In this document: one piece after another, positions 22,601 to 33,447 of the stretch
How positions within the stretch are numbered: the stretch's first letter is position 1
Layout of the letters: every line of letters starts with the position of its first letter
Assembly: GCA_014898425.1 (NCBI GenBank)
Contig: RCSZ01000003.1
Span: 372,001 to 436,000 of the forward strand
Reading direction: 5' to 3'
Origin: Botryotinia globosa
Taxonomy: Eukaryota > Ascomycota > Leotiomycetes > Helotiales > Sclerotiniaceae
Length of the DNA: 64,000 nucleotides
The notes under the pieces: generated by a model
Databases searched by the model: none
What the model saw: the letters and a program-made list of their open reading frames with translations, nothing else
Told to the model about the DNA's origin: nothing
Made by a program: the position numbers and the translations under genes

Positions 22601-24370
22601 TGAGTATGAAGAAGACAGTGAAGATGAAGACGCCGAAATGGACGAATCTAGGCGCGAGAAATCTGTTTTACCACCTGAACAAACCAATATTGGTTTATTT
22701 GACCCCGCCAATAAGCATATCCGCGACCGCATTCATGCTGGACATCAATTCCGGCCACCTTCAGAATTTCCCATGCCGGTACAAAGCTTTTTCGAGAATC
22801 GCTCATGCTCACAGTGGACTTGTGCCGAGGACGACGAGTTAAGAAGACATGTACGAGAGTATGCTTACAACTGGTCGCTTATTTCCAACATGTTATCAAG
22901 CCGATCGCTATTTTCGTCAGGTGCTGAGAGACGTACGCCTTGGGAATGTTTTGAACGATGGATAGCTTTAGAAGGACTGCCCGTAGAAATGCAAAAGACC
23001 GCATACTTCAAGGCCTATAACAATAGGATGGAGGCAGCCCAACGAAATCTACAGGTTATGGCTGCTGAAGCTGCCCGGCAACCCATCGTGAATGGTCAAC
23101 CAGTCCCACCTCGAAAGCGAACTACCACCACCCAACGTGTGGAGAAACGGAGAAACCAGAAACATTTAAGCTTGATCGATGCAATGAGAAGATTGGCGAA
23201 GAAACGCGAGAACTCCGCTCAAAAGCAGCAATTGACTGCCGCACAGGCCGCAGCAAGAAAGCCAGCTGAACAACCTCAAACATGGACACCTATCAAGACT
23301 CCCCAAGAATTTAGTCGTTTGAAACATGACCGAGAGGAGCAATACAAGAAAAGCATGGCTGCCTTTCAGCTACGACAGGAACAAGTTAGAAGAGTAAGTA
23401 GTCGCGAGATTTTACCCAAAATCATGTAAACGTACTGACATCGCAATAGGAAGCACAAGCTCGTCAAAGAAATGCCCTTCAGCAGCAGCAGGCTCACCCC
23501 AATGGCTTGCCCCAACAACGTGGTCCAGCTCTCCCGAACGGTCTCGTTCCTCCGATTGGACAGCCCAATGGAAACGGACATCTCGCTGTTCCTGGACAGA
23601 ATAGACCTCGTCCTCTGCCTCCTCACATGGCTGGAGTTGGGCCGATGCCCAACAATCTTCGGATTCCACAAGCAATGTCTAATGGTATTCCGCAAGCTCA
23701 AATGCAGGGAGGCTTGCCATTGAATCCTGCCCTAACACCTGAGCTTGCAGATGGCGCTCGTCGTGCTGCTTTGCAACAAAGGCAACAGCAACACATGCAG
23801 AGCATGGCGCAGCAGCAGAATAGTTCGCATCCTGGACATGCGCAGAATTCCCCTCCACGAATGAATGGCATGCCTACGCAGCCTGGATTCATGCCCAATA
23901 ACATGAACTCCTACAGTAACAACCATATCAATGGTATGGCTGGTTCTCCTGGTATATCAGCGCCTTCTCCAGCTCAAGCAGGCTCCCCTCGGCTAGACCT
24001 GCCACCTTCTGGACTTCCTAATGGAGGCCTGCCTCCAAATGTCCCGTTCAGCGAAATAGCACAAAACGTCAAAAAAGCTAATCCCAATGCGTCTCCAAAC
24101 GAAATCCACAAATTGGTGGGTGAAAATATAGCTGCATATGCTAACAACAGGCATTTGCAGCAGCGAGGCTTGGTCCAACCTCCAAGCGGCATAGCAACCA
24201 GCGCTATGAACGCAGCGGCCGGTAACAACAGCATTGGAATGAATGGTCAAGGAGGACAGCGACCACCGCCAATCGGCATCGAAAATGCTAGTCCGCAGAT
24301 GTATGCTCAAATGTTGAGTAATCATCATCAGCAGAGACTAATTACTCAGCAGACACAACAACAGACAGCA

Positions 24371-24402
<32 letters not shown>

Positions 24403-24475
24403 CTCACAAGCCATCGTGAACCAAAATCGAGGGCAGGGGAATGGTAACGGGGCGCCACAAAATGGGGTAAAATAA
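19610..24475 (+). CDS. VID21: VID21/EAF1, NuA4 histone acetyltransferase scaffold
   Basis: Model join(19610..19671,19759..19911,20000..23393,23450..24475), 1544 aa. Eaf1/Vid21 is the platform on which NuA4 (Esa1 histone H4/H2A acetyltransferase) assembles in the nucleus. The N-terminus has the family start with LLRSKQDEA and, across the first intron, SSRKKKLRELFAV. A long acidic Ser/Thr/Pro-rich disordered region follows to about residue 650. The HSA domain (about 745-800, [24 protein letters not shown]) binds actin/Arp4. A SANT/Myb domain (about 1008-1075, WTCAEDDELRRHVREYAYNWSLISNML) comes next. The C-terminus is Gln/Pro/Asn-rich with a pure CAG-coded polyGln run around residue 1511. Introns of 87, 88 and 56 nt have GTAATT/GTATGT/GTAAGT donors and keep frame. 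Start is the first ATG giving the conserved N-terminus. Confidence 0.92.
24372..24403 (+). repeat. CAG trinucleotide repeat coding polyGln in VID21
   Basis: About ten uninterrupted CAG codons with CAA flanks in the last exon of VID21. Pure repeats of this kind are length-variable between strains. Confidence 0.85.
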
Positions 24476-24985
24476 AGCATTCCTTAATCGGTCGCGACGA
24501 AGAAAACGTTGTATGGATTTGGTTTGCCCTATTAGGTGCCTTTGAAGGGATGATGACTGTAGAAGTATAAATAGATCTTGTTAAGCTCTTGCAAGAGTTT
24601 AAGAGCTTGCAATCAGCTTTTCTAGCTTTGCTAGCAGATGACTTATTGAATTAAGAAGTATTAATGAATATGTGTACAATAACTGCACCTTGTACATTCC
24701 GCAAACCCAGCATTATTGAAGTTTTTTTTTCCTCTACTTTCCTGTCTTAAACTATTCCCCAAAGTTACTCATTTGTAAAAAAGCATCTATAATCTAATTA
24801 TTCCTCAAGATTTTGGTTTCTGAAGCATTCTTATTATTTCTTGAGTAGTTTAAGTAATTAAAGGTTGATGAACAATGATTCCTAATAACTTTAAATTGAT
24901 CCCTTTGCTGATGTTGGAGTCTTCCCACTCCACTAGGAAGTGAAGTGTCTCAAACACATCTACTTTGCCGATTCAATATTCCTCG
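24476..24985. other. Convergent intergenic region, 510 nt
   Basis: AT-rich DNA between the VID21 stop and the 3' end of the pseudogene on the other strand. No feature seen apart from an A/T-rich probable 3' UTR. Confidence 0.7.
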
Positions 24986-25823
24986 TCATTGAAGGGTAAC
25001 ACATTGTACAAAAAGCAGCCGCACAGGTGTGGTGATGGCATCATACTCAATCAAATCAGTATTCCCAATCAACCCCACACAATGATCCGTGTGCCCTAGA
25101 TTCACAGCCTCATTGCTTACCGGATCACCTGCACTGTTCAATACCGCCACATAAACCATCTTTAATAGATACAAGCAGTGCATAATGTGATATCCTTGAG
25201 TTGTCCAAACTGATTGTGCGAAAGGAATCTCATTCAAACTCAACGGCTGCGTTAGGGTTCCGTTGACAGGTTGTTCCTTTTCATCTACTGCCTGTCCGTC
25301 ATCAACATACCAGTCGAATGGTCAGTACTTTGCCGCCCAACGATCGGATTCTTCCTTGTCGAAACAAAGAGGGTGGATCCACCCGAATGACATGATGTCC
25401 TACAGGCAGCCACGTTCCATAGCCTCTTGCGCTGAGATACCGCAGTGGGCGACCACTTGGGAGCCGCCTTGGGAAGGCGGCAGGGGAGTATTTGGTACAA
25501 CTCCACTGTGGCTATCTACAAGAAGAGTAGTGAGAGTCACGGCTCCTAGCACGACTACGGCGAGGATGCTGGAGATGAAAAAGATTCTATGGTGAGTTTG
25601 AGATCTTGTCTCTTCTTCAGATGAAGAAGAATTTTCTTCGTCTATTGATGCTACAGATGATGAGGTGGTGCTAGCGAGAAGTTTTTCATCGCTTCCATTG
25701 TTCTCTTCGGAATGGAATGCCCCTATTACACGATTAGTCAAATCTACATCCTATAACTTTGTGCGGAAGTAGACTTTCCATACATCTTCTGAGTTTCAAC
25801 ACTACATCTTCGAAACGAGCCAT
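24986..25823 (-). pseudogene. UstYa/DUF3328-like gene inactivated by two stop codons
   Basis: One continuous minus-strand frame is interrupted only by a TAG (25400-25402) and a TGA (25322-25324), then reads to a normal TGA at 24986-24988. Upstream of the first stop: a Ser-rich cytosolic part, one TM helix (IFFISSILAVVVLGAVTLTTLLV), then HCGISAQEAMERGC. Between the stops: a W..P.C segment (GWIHPLCFDKEE). After them: two HxxHC motifs (HIMHC, HTDHC), the hallmark of UstYa-like oxidase-type proteins of fungal natural-product clusters. A likely first exon starts at ATG 25823 with a 52-nt intron before GGGCATTCC. The stops replace codons inside conserved blocks, so splicing is an unlikely explanation. 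The second stop fits TGG to TGA. Readthrough or sequencing error cannot be excluded. Confidence 0.75.
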
Positions 25824-26626
25824 ATTTTGAAGTGACAAGCGTATTTTTCTGTCGCACACCAGGAATACTTGGAAACGATATACGAGATTTCAAAAGGTTG
25901 TAACAAGCGACGATAGTGATCTCCGAATCGATTGAGTTTAAGGATTACAGGGAGCAGGATTACAGGGAGCAGGATTGCATGGAAATGTAGTATTCAACAT
26001 AGAGTGTAGAACATATTCCTGCAGTCATACAGAGAGTGAAGAATGAAATTTCGCATTGCTATACAAGTTGCATAGCCGTAGAAATGCTTGGAAAAGCGGA
26101 TCCAGGAAAGTCCGTACAAAATCGGACATCCAAAATCGGGACGTGTGGGACTTGAATTTTCCCTCTAATTTAGTATGATGACTTGTTTCAGCAGTATGTC
26201 TGCTAGTCGTCAAGGAGACGTTTAATCATTTTTCTGTTACCTGTGTGGAGAATACCATGGGTGGTATTCATACAATTCACACTCGCACAAATTTTGATTC
26301 TAGTCGAAGACTTTATGAAGACTCTTTATTTGGGTACTTTCTATTCATCGGATTACATCTCATTTTATAGCTTCGTGCTGTATTTTTTTTTAAAAATATG
26401 TTACAGTAAAAGTTATTTTGAGAAATATATGTAATCTAATTATTTTGTGTATACCCAATGCATGCAAACAAGCCATATCCAAGTCGGGATTGAAAGTTCG
26501 GAAGTCTGTGGAGTCGTAGCAGTTGCTTGGATGCTTTTACACAGACTACTTTTTTTAAGCTATGATACCAGAGAATAGCTCAAAAGTTCCTAGAATCATC
26601 ACGGTCCAGCTCAAAAGCAACCTCGA
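25824..26626. other. Intergenic between relics, 803 nt
   Basis: No coding frame with recognisable content. A 15-nt unit AGGATTACAGGGAGC is directly repeated twice at 25941-25970. AT-rich toward the right end. Confidence 0.65.
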
Positions 26627-27855
26627 TCATAATCTCCTTGCGCACCAAGCAGCACATATACCAGCCACGATTCCCGTTCTCAACACCCATCTCATGGCAT
26701 CAGTGTCCCCAGTGTGGGATTGTCTACATACCCAATAAATTAGAGCTCCCACTATAGCTGACAGCATCTGTGGTGCCGCAATGGCAATATTGTGTATGGC
26801 CATCGTTATTCCGGCCCTCAGTCTCAGGTCGACTACACTCTCTAGACTAGCGGATTGATCTTCTGTGTCTGTTTCCAGGCTTAAGTCTGGTATAGAAGAA
26901 GAAGCTATCTCGGCGGTAATCATGGCAAAAGGGGCCCATTGGGTAAGTGTCCAAGAAAAGCCCATCAGTGAGACAAATAATACACTTGTCATGAAACCGT
27001 CTCCCCCAAAAGTTATTCCAAACAGCGCGAAAGCCATGATAATATGTGATATCATCCACACCCGGGGAAGTGTTAGGCGATTCACAAGTCGTTTTCGCAA
27101 TACCACGAAGATTCCAGATTTCGCACCTCTGGATCGCTCTTCCTTCTGCCACTGTAGTTCTGAGTTAGATGAAGAATCCGCATCGATTATGAGATAAGGC
27201 AGGCAAAGGTTAGTGATGAGTGTCACCATTGAGAAGACTAGCATTGCTAGGATAGCATGTCGAATTGACTGCTGTCGAAGACCGTTATAGAATTTGGTCG
27301 AGGGTGGACCCATATTTTCAGAAAGAGTTTAAAATTCATCTACATGGAGGTGGTCAGTAATGAAAAATAACATAAGGAGTATATGTAGCTTACAAAGCCT
27401 ACTTAAAAATCTTCATGTGGTCAGCAAGTTAGCTATGCGCTTTTATCAGATATGGCGCTGAACTTACAATACAAGATTGAAAAGAAATGGGAACCAAGCT
27501 AGCCAAGCGCAAAACTGGACTGCCATAATCATTTTGATCGTGGGGGTAGTGTTCTAATCGCTTTATATATCTCTACCCATATTTTTCGGAGCCCTGATTT
27601 TTCGGATCCATCATTATCAATATTTACCGCCTTCTCTTCAATCATTACAGATGTTATAGTGACAGTGATACCAAGTGAAATAGAGGCAATGAAGTAGAGG
27701 CCCTTGAATTGAGGATTGGTCAACCAAGCAGGTCCTTTAGGCATTTCAATAAAAGCACAACCATATCCGATTGCACTTCCAATGATGACCGCAATGCTTG
27801 CAAAAGAATTTGCTTTAGCTGCTTGAGAACCTGGATATGCATCCACAATCAATGC
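26627..27855 (-). pseudogene. SLC45/sucrose-type transporter remnant
   Basis: Minus-strand C-terminal two-thirds of a GPH/SLC45-family sugar:H+ symporter. From 27855 downwards the frame reads ALIVDAYPG, ANSFASIAVIIGSAIGYG, then a helix and a charged loop to TLPPRSK, where it stops at 27529. In a shifted frame right after comes FCAWLAWFPFLFN, the conserved QFfAWiGWFPFLFY-type block, so there is a frameshift near 27530. A plausible intron and a damaged stretch follow. The last 228 codons (27313 to 26627) are open and hold four or five TM helices with SLMGFSWTLTQWAPFAMI and the terminal AIVGALIYW. The N-terminal helices are absent and replaced by ketoreductase sequence. The 228-codon piece alone could be translated, but it would lack most of the carrier. 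Confidence 0.7.
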
Positions 27856-28160
27856 CGGTAAGAGTGCATGCAAATTCCAAGATCCATCGACCTTCGGTTT
27901 GGTTGCTGCATGGAATTTATTGATATCCATTTTCTCAAAGCTTGAGTCCTATTTTTGGTTAAATACTGTACAGCCGGCCTCGAAAAGTGGAAGGTTCGCT
28001 TACCTGTAGCACCATGGGAGCTTGAACACAGCCTCTTATCGCTGGCATATCTTTACATTGGAGTAAAGCATCACTAAGTGCATTTTTATCACCAACATCA
28101 CATGAGGGAGTGGCAACACAAATACCTTGGCTTCTTAGATCCTCTAATAAATGTAAGTAG
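27856..28160 (-). pseudogene. Polyketide synthase ketoreductase-domain fragment
   Basis: Minus-strand sequence reads LLEDLRSQGICVATPSCDV, then GCVQAPMVLQ, an intact-looking 55-nt intron (27949-28003, GTAAGC to ATAG), then DSSFEKMDINKFHAATKPKVDG and SWNLHALLP. These are successive conserved pieces of the ketoreductase domain of fungal highly reducing PKSs (CDV, PirGciqa.mvLqD..F..M, KV.GswNLH..lP). The N-terminal Rossmann glycine loop and everything else of a PKS are missing. At 27856/27855 the frame passes directly into transporter sequence. It has no start codon of its own and is a broken fragment. Confidence 0.75.
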
Positions 28161-28216
28161 ATATGAGACCCGGACAATAATCTCAAATTGCGTTTTATCT
28201 ACTGACTTTGATGTAG

Positions 28217-28913
28217 CATAGTCCTTCGTGCGATTCAGGAGATCGGTGGTGGGGGAATGTATGCAATGGCCTTCATTGTCCTCCCTGAAATGGTTCCAAT
28301 AAGCAAATACGCACTGTATACAGCAATATTGGCATCAACAATAGCGCTTGCAGGGCTATCGGGGCCGCTGATAGGGGGTGCTGTGAACTGAAACCATGAT
28401 AGTCCTTTCGCATAACGATGGATTTTTTTTCAAACAAGGAATCCATGACTTGAGGATACTCTAAGCTAACAAATGACGCAAGTGGACCAGCTGGAGGAGT
28501 CGCACTGGGGCTTGCACTCCTCGTAATGCCTTCAAACTTTCCTAATCACAGAAAAGAGAGTCCTTGAAAAGTTGGAACGGTTCTCACTGTTAAAATTTTC
28601 AGAATAGATGTGATCGGCCTGCTACTTCTCGTGGTAACAGAAATTCGTTCTTTACAGGAGCAGCCATGACAACGGTGATAATCAACCTTCCGCAGAGATT
28701 TCAGGTTGTGAATGGAAACTCTCCTCCCGAAGCAGGTTATCGATTGTTGGCTCTGACCATTAGCATACCATTTGGTTCATTTATAGACGGAATCCTTGTC
28801 CAAAAATTATGCATCCCCTTCACATGGGTCTTGATGGGTTTGCGCCACTACAGATTGCCGGTCTAGTTCTTCTTGGCTTCTCTTCATCAAATAAAGATAT
28901 TGATGAATATTGA
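28217..28913 (+). pseudogene. DHA-type MFS transporter, fragmented
   Basis: Plus-strand pieces in order match a 14-TM drug:H+ antiporter. First comes VLRAIQEIGGGGMYAMAFIV...SGPLIGGAVN, ending at TGA 28389-28391 and preceded by a good acceptor (CTGAC...GTAG). Then GPAGGVALGLALLVMPSNFP (about 28484-28566), then RIDVIGLLLLVV (about 28602-28637). Then comes NLPQRFQVVNGNSPPEAGYRLLALTISIPFGSF from ATG 28666, and after a frameshift GLVLLGFSSSNKDIDEY to TGA 28911-28913. Several helices between pieces are deleted, both termini are missing, and frames change, so no functional carrier can be made. Confidence 0.75.
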
Positions 28914-29689
28914 TCCCCTAGCTACCCCCAAAAAGAGTATATTTTGGAAGACTAACGTGTTATTCGGTTGGTAGCGGTAGGAATGAGTGGCGAGGGCCAG
29001 TTTCGAGCTCTTGGCAGATCGATAAAGTTTTGAGAGGGTTTATGGCTGAAGCAATCGTTCTTTTTAGGTCTCCTTTGATGATTATCTAGCAGTCTAATGA
29101 TTGATCTGACGTTTAAAGGACCATGTGAAATTGATTCGCATATAGACTTGTGTTGGGATATCGATCATATGATCACAGAAAGCACTGTATTAGCAAGCGA
29201 GGTGCTAGCGCTTACTTATGAATAGTACTAGCTTCCCATAGGTAGTTGATAATGGTCAAGGACAATTGCAACCATAATAGACCAAAGTTCCTTTGATACC
29301 AAGGTTTTGGGAAGAACTCCTCTTCGTTCTTTCCAGAAATCTTCTCTGCAACCATATCTGTTCCCCTTCAACATCGTTTATATTCCCGTTATCCCTTTTT
29401 TGCCTCGTTCTTACAGATAGGAATTCTTTTCCATTCACAGATGATTGTTCTTGATAAGATGATCATCTCTCAACTTATAGCTTAGAAGTATCATGATTTT
29501 AGTCTCATGACACAGGATTAGCCTACAAGCTAGTACTTCATACAGGCCTTAGCTAGGTTGAGGTTCATAACCAAATTTAGTTGGAAAATAAAAGAACCTT
29601 CCTCATTATGCTCTTGAAGTGATGAGACAGAAATCCAAGCCATGTGGGAAATCTGAGTACCGAAGAGCAAGAAAATGCAAGGATCCGAC
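28914..29689. other. Intergenic, 776 nt
   Basis: Lies between the MFS remnant and the stop of the Zn2Cys6 gene. I see no further transporter or enzyme fragment in any frame. Confidence 0.6.
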
Positions 29690-31555
29690 TCAAAGTAGTA
29701 GTATCTTATCACCCGAAAGTTGCAACACGCATTCCCAGCTCACGTTATTCAAATGAGTATCCCTGAGAATCCAGACCTTTTCCAAGAGAGGTAAAATGGT
29801 ACTTCGATGATGCATGAAGGGATCATTCAATGGTGGCGAGGAAAACATCTTTCTGAAGATATTTCGTTCTCCTATTTTGGCTACACATCCTATGATGTAC
29901 AAGGGACACAAGATAGCACGGATTAAATCAGCGTTCCGTATGGTTGGAAGCATCATCAAAGGTTCTGCGATCAGATTGTACAAGTCCGGGTTTTCTTCAA
30001 CAACCTTAAATCCATGAACGACAAGCTCCAAATAAATGTAGGCAGCACGACTAAAGAGCCGTGTGATGACAGCTTGATCGCTTATCCGAGATTCACCATG
30101 CGATGTCGTACTTGGATTTGTAATACGAAGCTCTGTCAAGAATTGTTCATTTAGGCCACGTCGGATGGTTTGTCTGATGGCATCGGCCTGTGTCTCAAAC
30201 GAATGGATATCAAAGATACCGCTCTGAAGTCCCCTTCTTTTAGATTCATGTAGTGTAGAAATACGACCTATTTCAGTCATAACCCAATTCTTGCAGCCCA
30301 TAATCTTCTCTAGCTTGATCTGGCGGCCAAAAGCCATATGATGGAGATCAAGAAGTTGTGGTGACTTTCCTGTAGTTATACAAGACACCACGTCCAACCA
30401 CATAACGACCCCGGATAGAAACAAGAAAATTATACAGGGTTCATTGTATAGTAGCTCACAAGCTGTTGGTAGAACGATGGCTGTTGATTCATCATTGGCC
30501 CATAAGCCAAGCTCGGCGGCATGCGCTCGGTACCCCTGACCGAACAAATCGGTAGCCGCGCGGAGATGAATTTGCCATGAACTTTTTTGTACACCAAATA
30601 GCTAATCGAAAACTTAGTAAGACTTTTGAAAAATTGTACACTATACAAGAGACGCGACTTACCTCGAAAAAGACAAGTTGCACAACACAAGCCATAATTG
30701 CAAGACTACTCCCCACGCAAATATCCCTGCCATAGACGCAGTCTTTAGCACAATCGTGGGCGGATTTAATTGCCTCTTGAAATTCAGCCAAACAAATAGC
30801 AAGATGGCTCTCTTGTTCGGCGATGCTGGGCTTTGTACATCCACCGGAAGTCAGTTCACGAAGTACAACACCGCGATGATAAGCGCTGAGGCCAATAGAT
30901 GCATGATATAAAGGTTTAGTCTTCAACAGAAGGGAGAGTAACCACCCTCGACCTCCTTCAGACACTTCAGGCTTATACATAGGATATTGCAGCGGAAATA
31001 CATTATCCACGAAATGCATTAGTAAAGCCGCTTCATTATTTGTAATTGTCGGTGTGCCAAAAAACGGGTTTCCACTTTCTGGCGTCGTGCCCTGGGTTTT
31101 GTTAGTCATTCATTGATGCTCAATTGTAATCATCTTACCGTGGAAGTTTCCTCTGATATACTTGCACTGGACTGCGCAGGAGAAGATCCTGATGAAGTTT
31201 TATGATGAGCTGTATCTTCGATTGCTGTAGAAATGGTTCTAGTGGGCGCAGTTATGGTCTTTGGTGCAATGTTGATGGCGGAAGTCTCTGTATTGACCCC
31301 GTTGTTCGGAGCCACATTTGAACCAGTCAGTCGACCCTTTCGACGTGATGTGTATTTGACAATTTGCTTAATACTGTTTGCCATCTCTTTCTCTCTTAGT
31401 CCATTATCCATCCAATCTGGCTTAACCCCGTATCCATAGCACGTTATCGCTAAGGATTCGCATGTGGAACATGGTGATGGTTTCCGCTCATCACATTTCT
31501 TCTTGCGCAAACGGCAAGTCCAACAACCCGATTTACTTCGCAGCAGATTATTCAT
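29690..31555 (-). CDS. Zn2Cys6 transcription factor with fungal-specific domain
   Basis: Model complement(join(29690..30601,30663..31091,31139..31555)), 585 aa; introns of 61 and 47 nt have GTAAGT and GTAAGA donors and keep frame. The N-terminal binuclear zinc cluster has cysteines at about 11, 14, 21, 29, 32 and 39 (GCWTCRLRKKKCDE). A Ser/Thr-rich linker follows, then a Fungal_trans_2-type domain. The domain contains LLMHFVDNVFPLQYPMY, YHASIGLSAYHR, HLRAATDLF and a C-terminal block ending NNVSWECVLQLSGDKILLL, the usual end of this class. Such proteins bind CGG half-sites and control catabolic or secondary-metabolite genes. It appears intact although its neighbours are wrecks, so it may be an orphan pathway regulator; its targets cannot be read from sequence. 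Confidence 0.88.
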
Positions 31556-33447
31556 CGTGAAAACCCCAACGGAATAATTATCAAGCGGTAAAGATAATCT
31601 ATTGGGTAGTATTACAATAAAAAAGCTTCAATGATGACAATATTCACAGTCAGACCGCATGTCTAATGCTTAGGAATGCCTCAATGTCAACATCAAAATT
31701 GTTTCCGCTAGCGCACCGCCCCCGCACCGCCCCCGCAACGCCTCAAACCACCTTCCGCCACGTCAATCCAGCCACATATTGATATCATCCGACCCAGGCT
31801 GTTGTAAAAATGCATCAGACGTTGATCCACAATGATTTTGAGAAAATATGTAGAGATTGCTCCTAACAATGCAATGCTATTGAGAGAACAGAAATCCACC
31901 ATGGTATCGCTAGAATGATTTCTTATAAAAAATGAAGATTGAAATTCATATCTTGGCCGCCCGGACACCCACCCAAGCTCAACTCTCACGCAAGGGACCA
32001 TGAGTACATCGAACCTATCAACATTTCTAAGGAGCAAGATTAAGCATTACAAGCTATATCTAAGTAATCAAAAGTCTTCCTTTCCTCGAAGTCTTTCCGC
32101 TTCTCCGAATTCGCTGCTCACAGGAGCTAAACTAATCGGTCACTTTGTGCCAATTAGTTTGGAATCAAAAACACCACCAACGACTAGATCTCAACCCACA
32201 TCTCGACAAGCGTAATCCATTGCAAAATCCCATTCTGAATAGATGGGAAAGGTAACATCAGACATGGGCAATACGGCAATGGCATGTGAGGCAGACGTGC
32301 AACAGTAACTATTCTTTCTCAAAATCAACCAATTACCTTTGCTATGCAATCATCTAGAGGTCTCCAAGTCCAACTAGCCAGCGATATATGGAATATCTTG
32401 ATGATGAATGTTATGAGTGGGCTAGTCAGGTTCCTTGCGCTGGCTAGGATGGAAAAATCTTTGATGTAGGGAGGAAAGATCTACAATTAGTTACGGATGA
32501 AAAGAACTAAGAACTATATGCAAGAAATTGGGTGAACTAACTTTAAAAGGCTTGGGGTAGTATAGCTTTAACTGTTATTAAGCTATCATGACGACGTTCC
32601 TGAGATGCAGGGTGTCAAGACGACAGTAGTTGGAACTTATTAGTCTCGGCTCAAGTTTCTAGGATCGAACTACCGGTTGATCCTGCCACATTTAGACTTT
32701 TTCTTGGATATTAGCTAGCAGGTGGGTTTGGTTGAAAGGGAAAGGTACAAGTATGAAGTAAGTAATACTGTAGGAAACAAAAAGCGAAGTGTCTAGAACA
32801 AGACGAGATCTTCGTGCCTATGATGGAAATGACCCACTTTTTGTTGCTAGCCACCAATCTGACAAGAGGATGGAGGATTGACCTTGGTATCAAGAACTCA
32901 AATTCACAACATGACAAGAAAACCCGAGTACAAATCATCTAGATTAGACGTAGTCCAACCAGCGTAAAAATCATGTGATCTTTTCCTCCCACTTTCAGAA
33001 TTCATTTCGATCCGGAGCTGGCCAGGCTTCGCCCAACTTGAGTCATGGGGATAGCGGCACGTGTTCCTCGATTGCACCAAAGTACCCAGTATTAGTCTTA
33101 AAATCACCTGTTCGGTTGCGTATTTTAATTTGAGGAGAAATTGAGACCATGACCATTATTATTACAAGTTGTTTTCTGGTATACTGGTATGGATATAGTC
33201 ATTTAAAAAGTAACCATTTATGCATGATCATACTCCATTGCCCCAAGAATAAAACCAACAAGACGCGACATTTCTCCTCCACTTTCAAGAACATACATTT
33301 ATCCAGCAAGTCTATAGCTCTCATTCAAATCTCCATCTCTTATGACCCATCGGCGGTCTTCGATTACAAATTACAAATTAAGTAGAACAAAAAATGGAAA
33401 AGATCATTTCCCTATACCCAATACAGATGTGTAAGATCGTGAGAGCA
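31556..33447. other. Intergenic, 1.9 kb
   Basis: Left part is the presumed promoter of the Zn2Cys6 gene and holds a GC-rich 11-mer repeat at 31711-31742. A 71-codon ATG frame at 32000-32215 (+) has no motif. A short match to the SSU rRNA 5' end lies at about 32671-32687. No supported gene. Confidence 0.6.
31711..31742. repeat. GC-rich GCACCGCCCCC tandem repeat
   Basis: The 11-mer GCACCGCCCCC occurs twice in tandem with a partial third copy, a strongly GC-rich island in AT-rich DNA about 160 nt upstream of the Zn2Cys6 start codon. It may be a promoter element; no factor assigned. Confidence 0.7.

Noticed and set aside
32000..32215. 71-codon ATG frame
   Set aside because: Low complexity (Ser/Thr/Lys) with no motif; left as possible noise.
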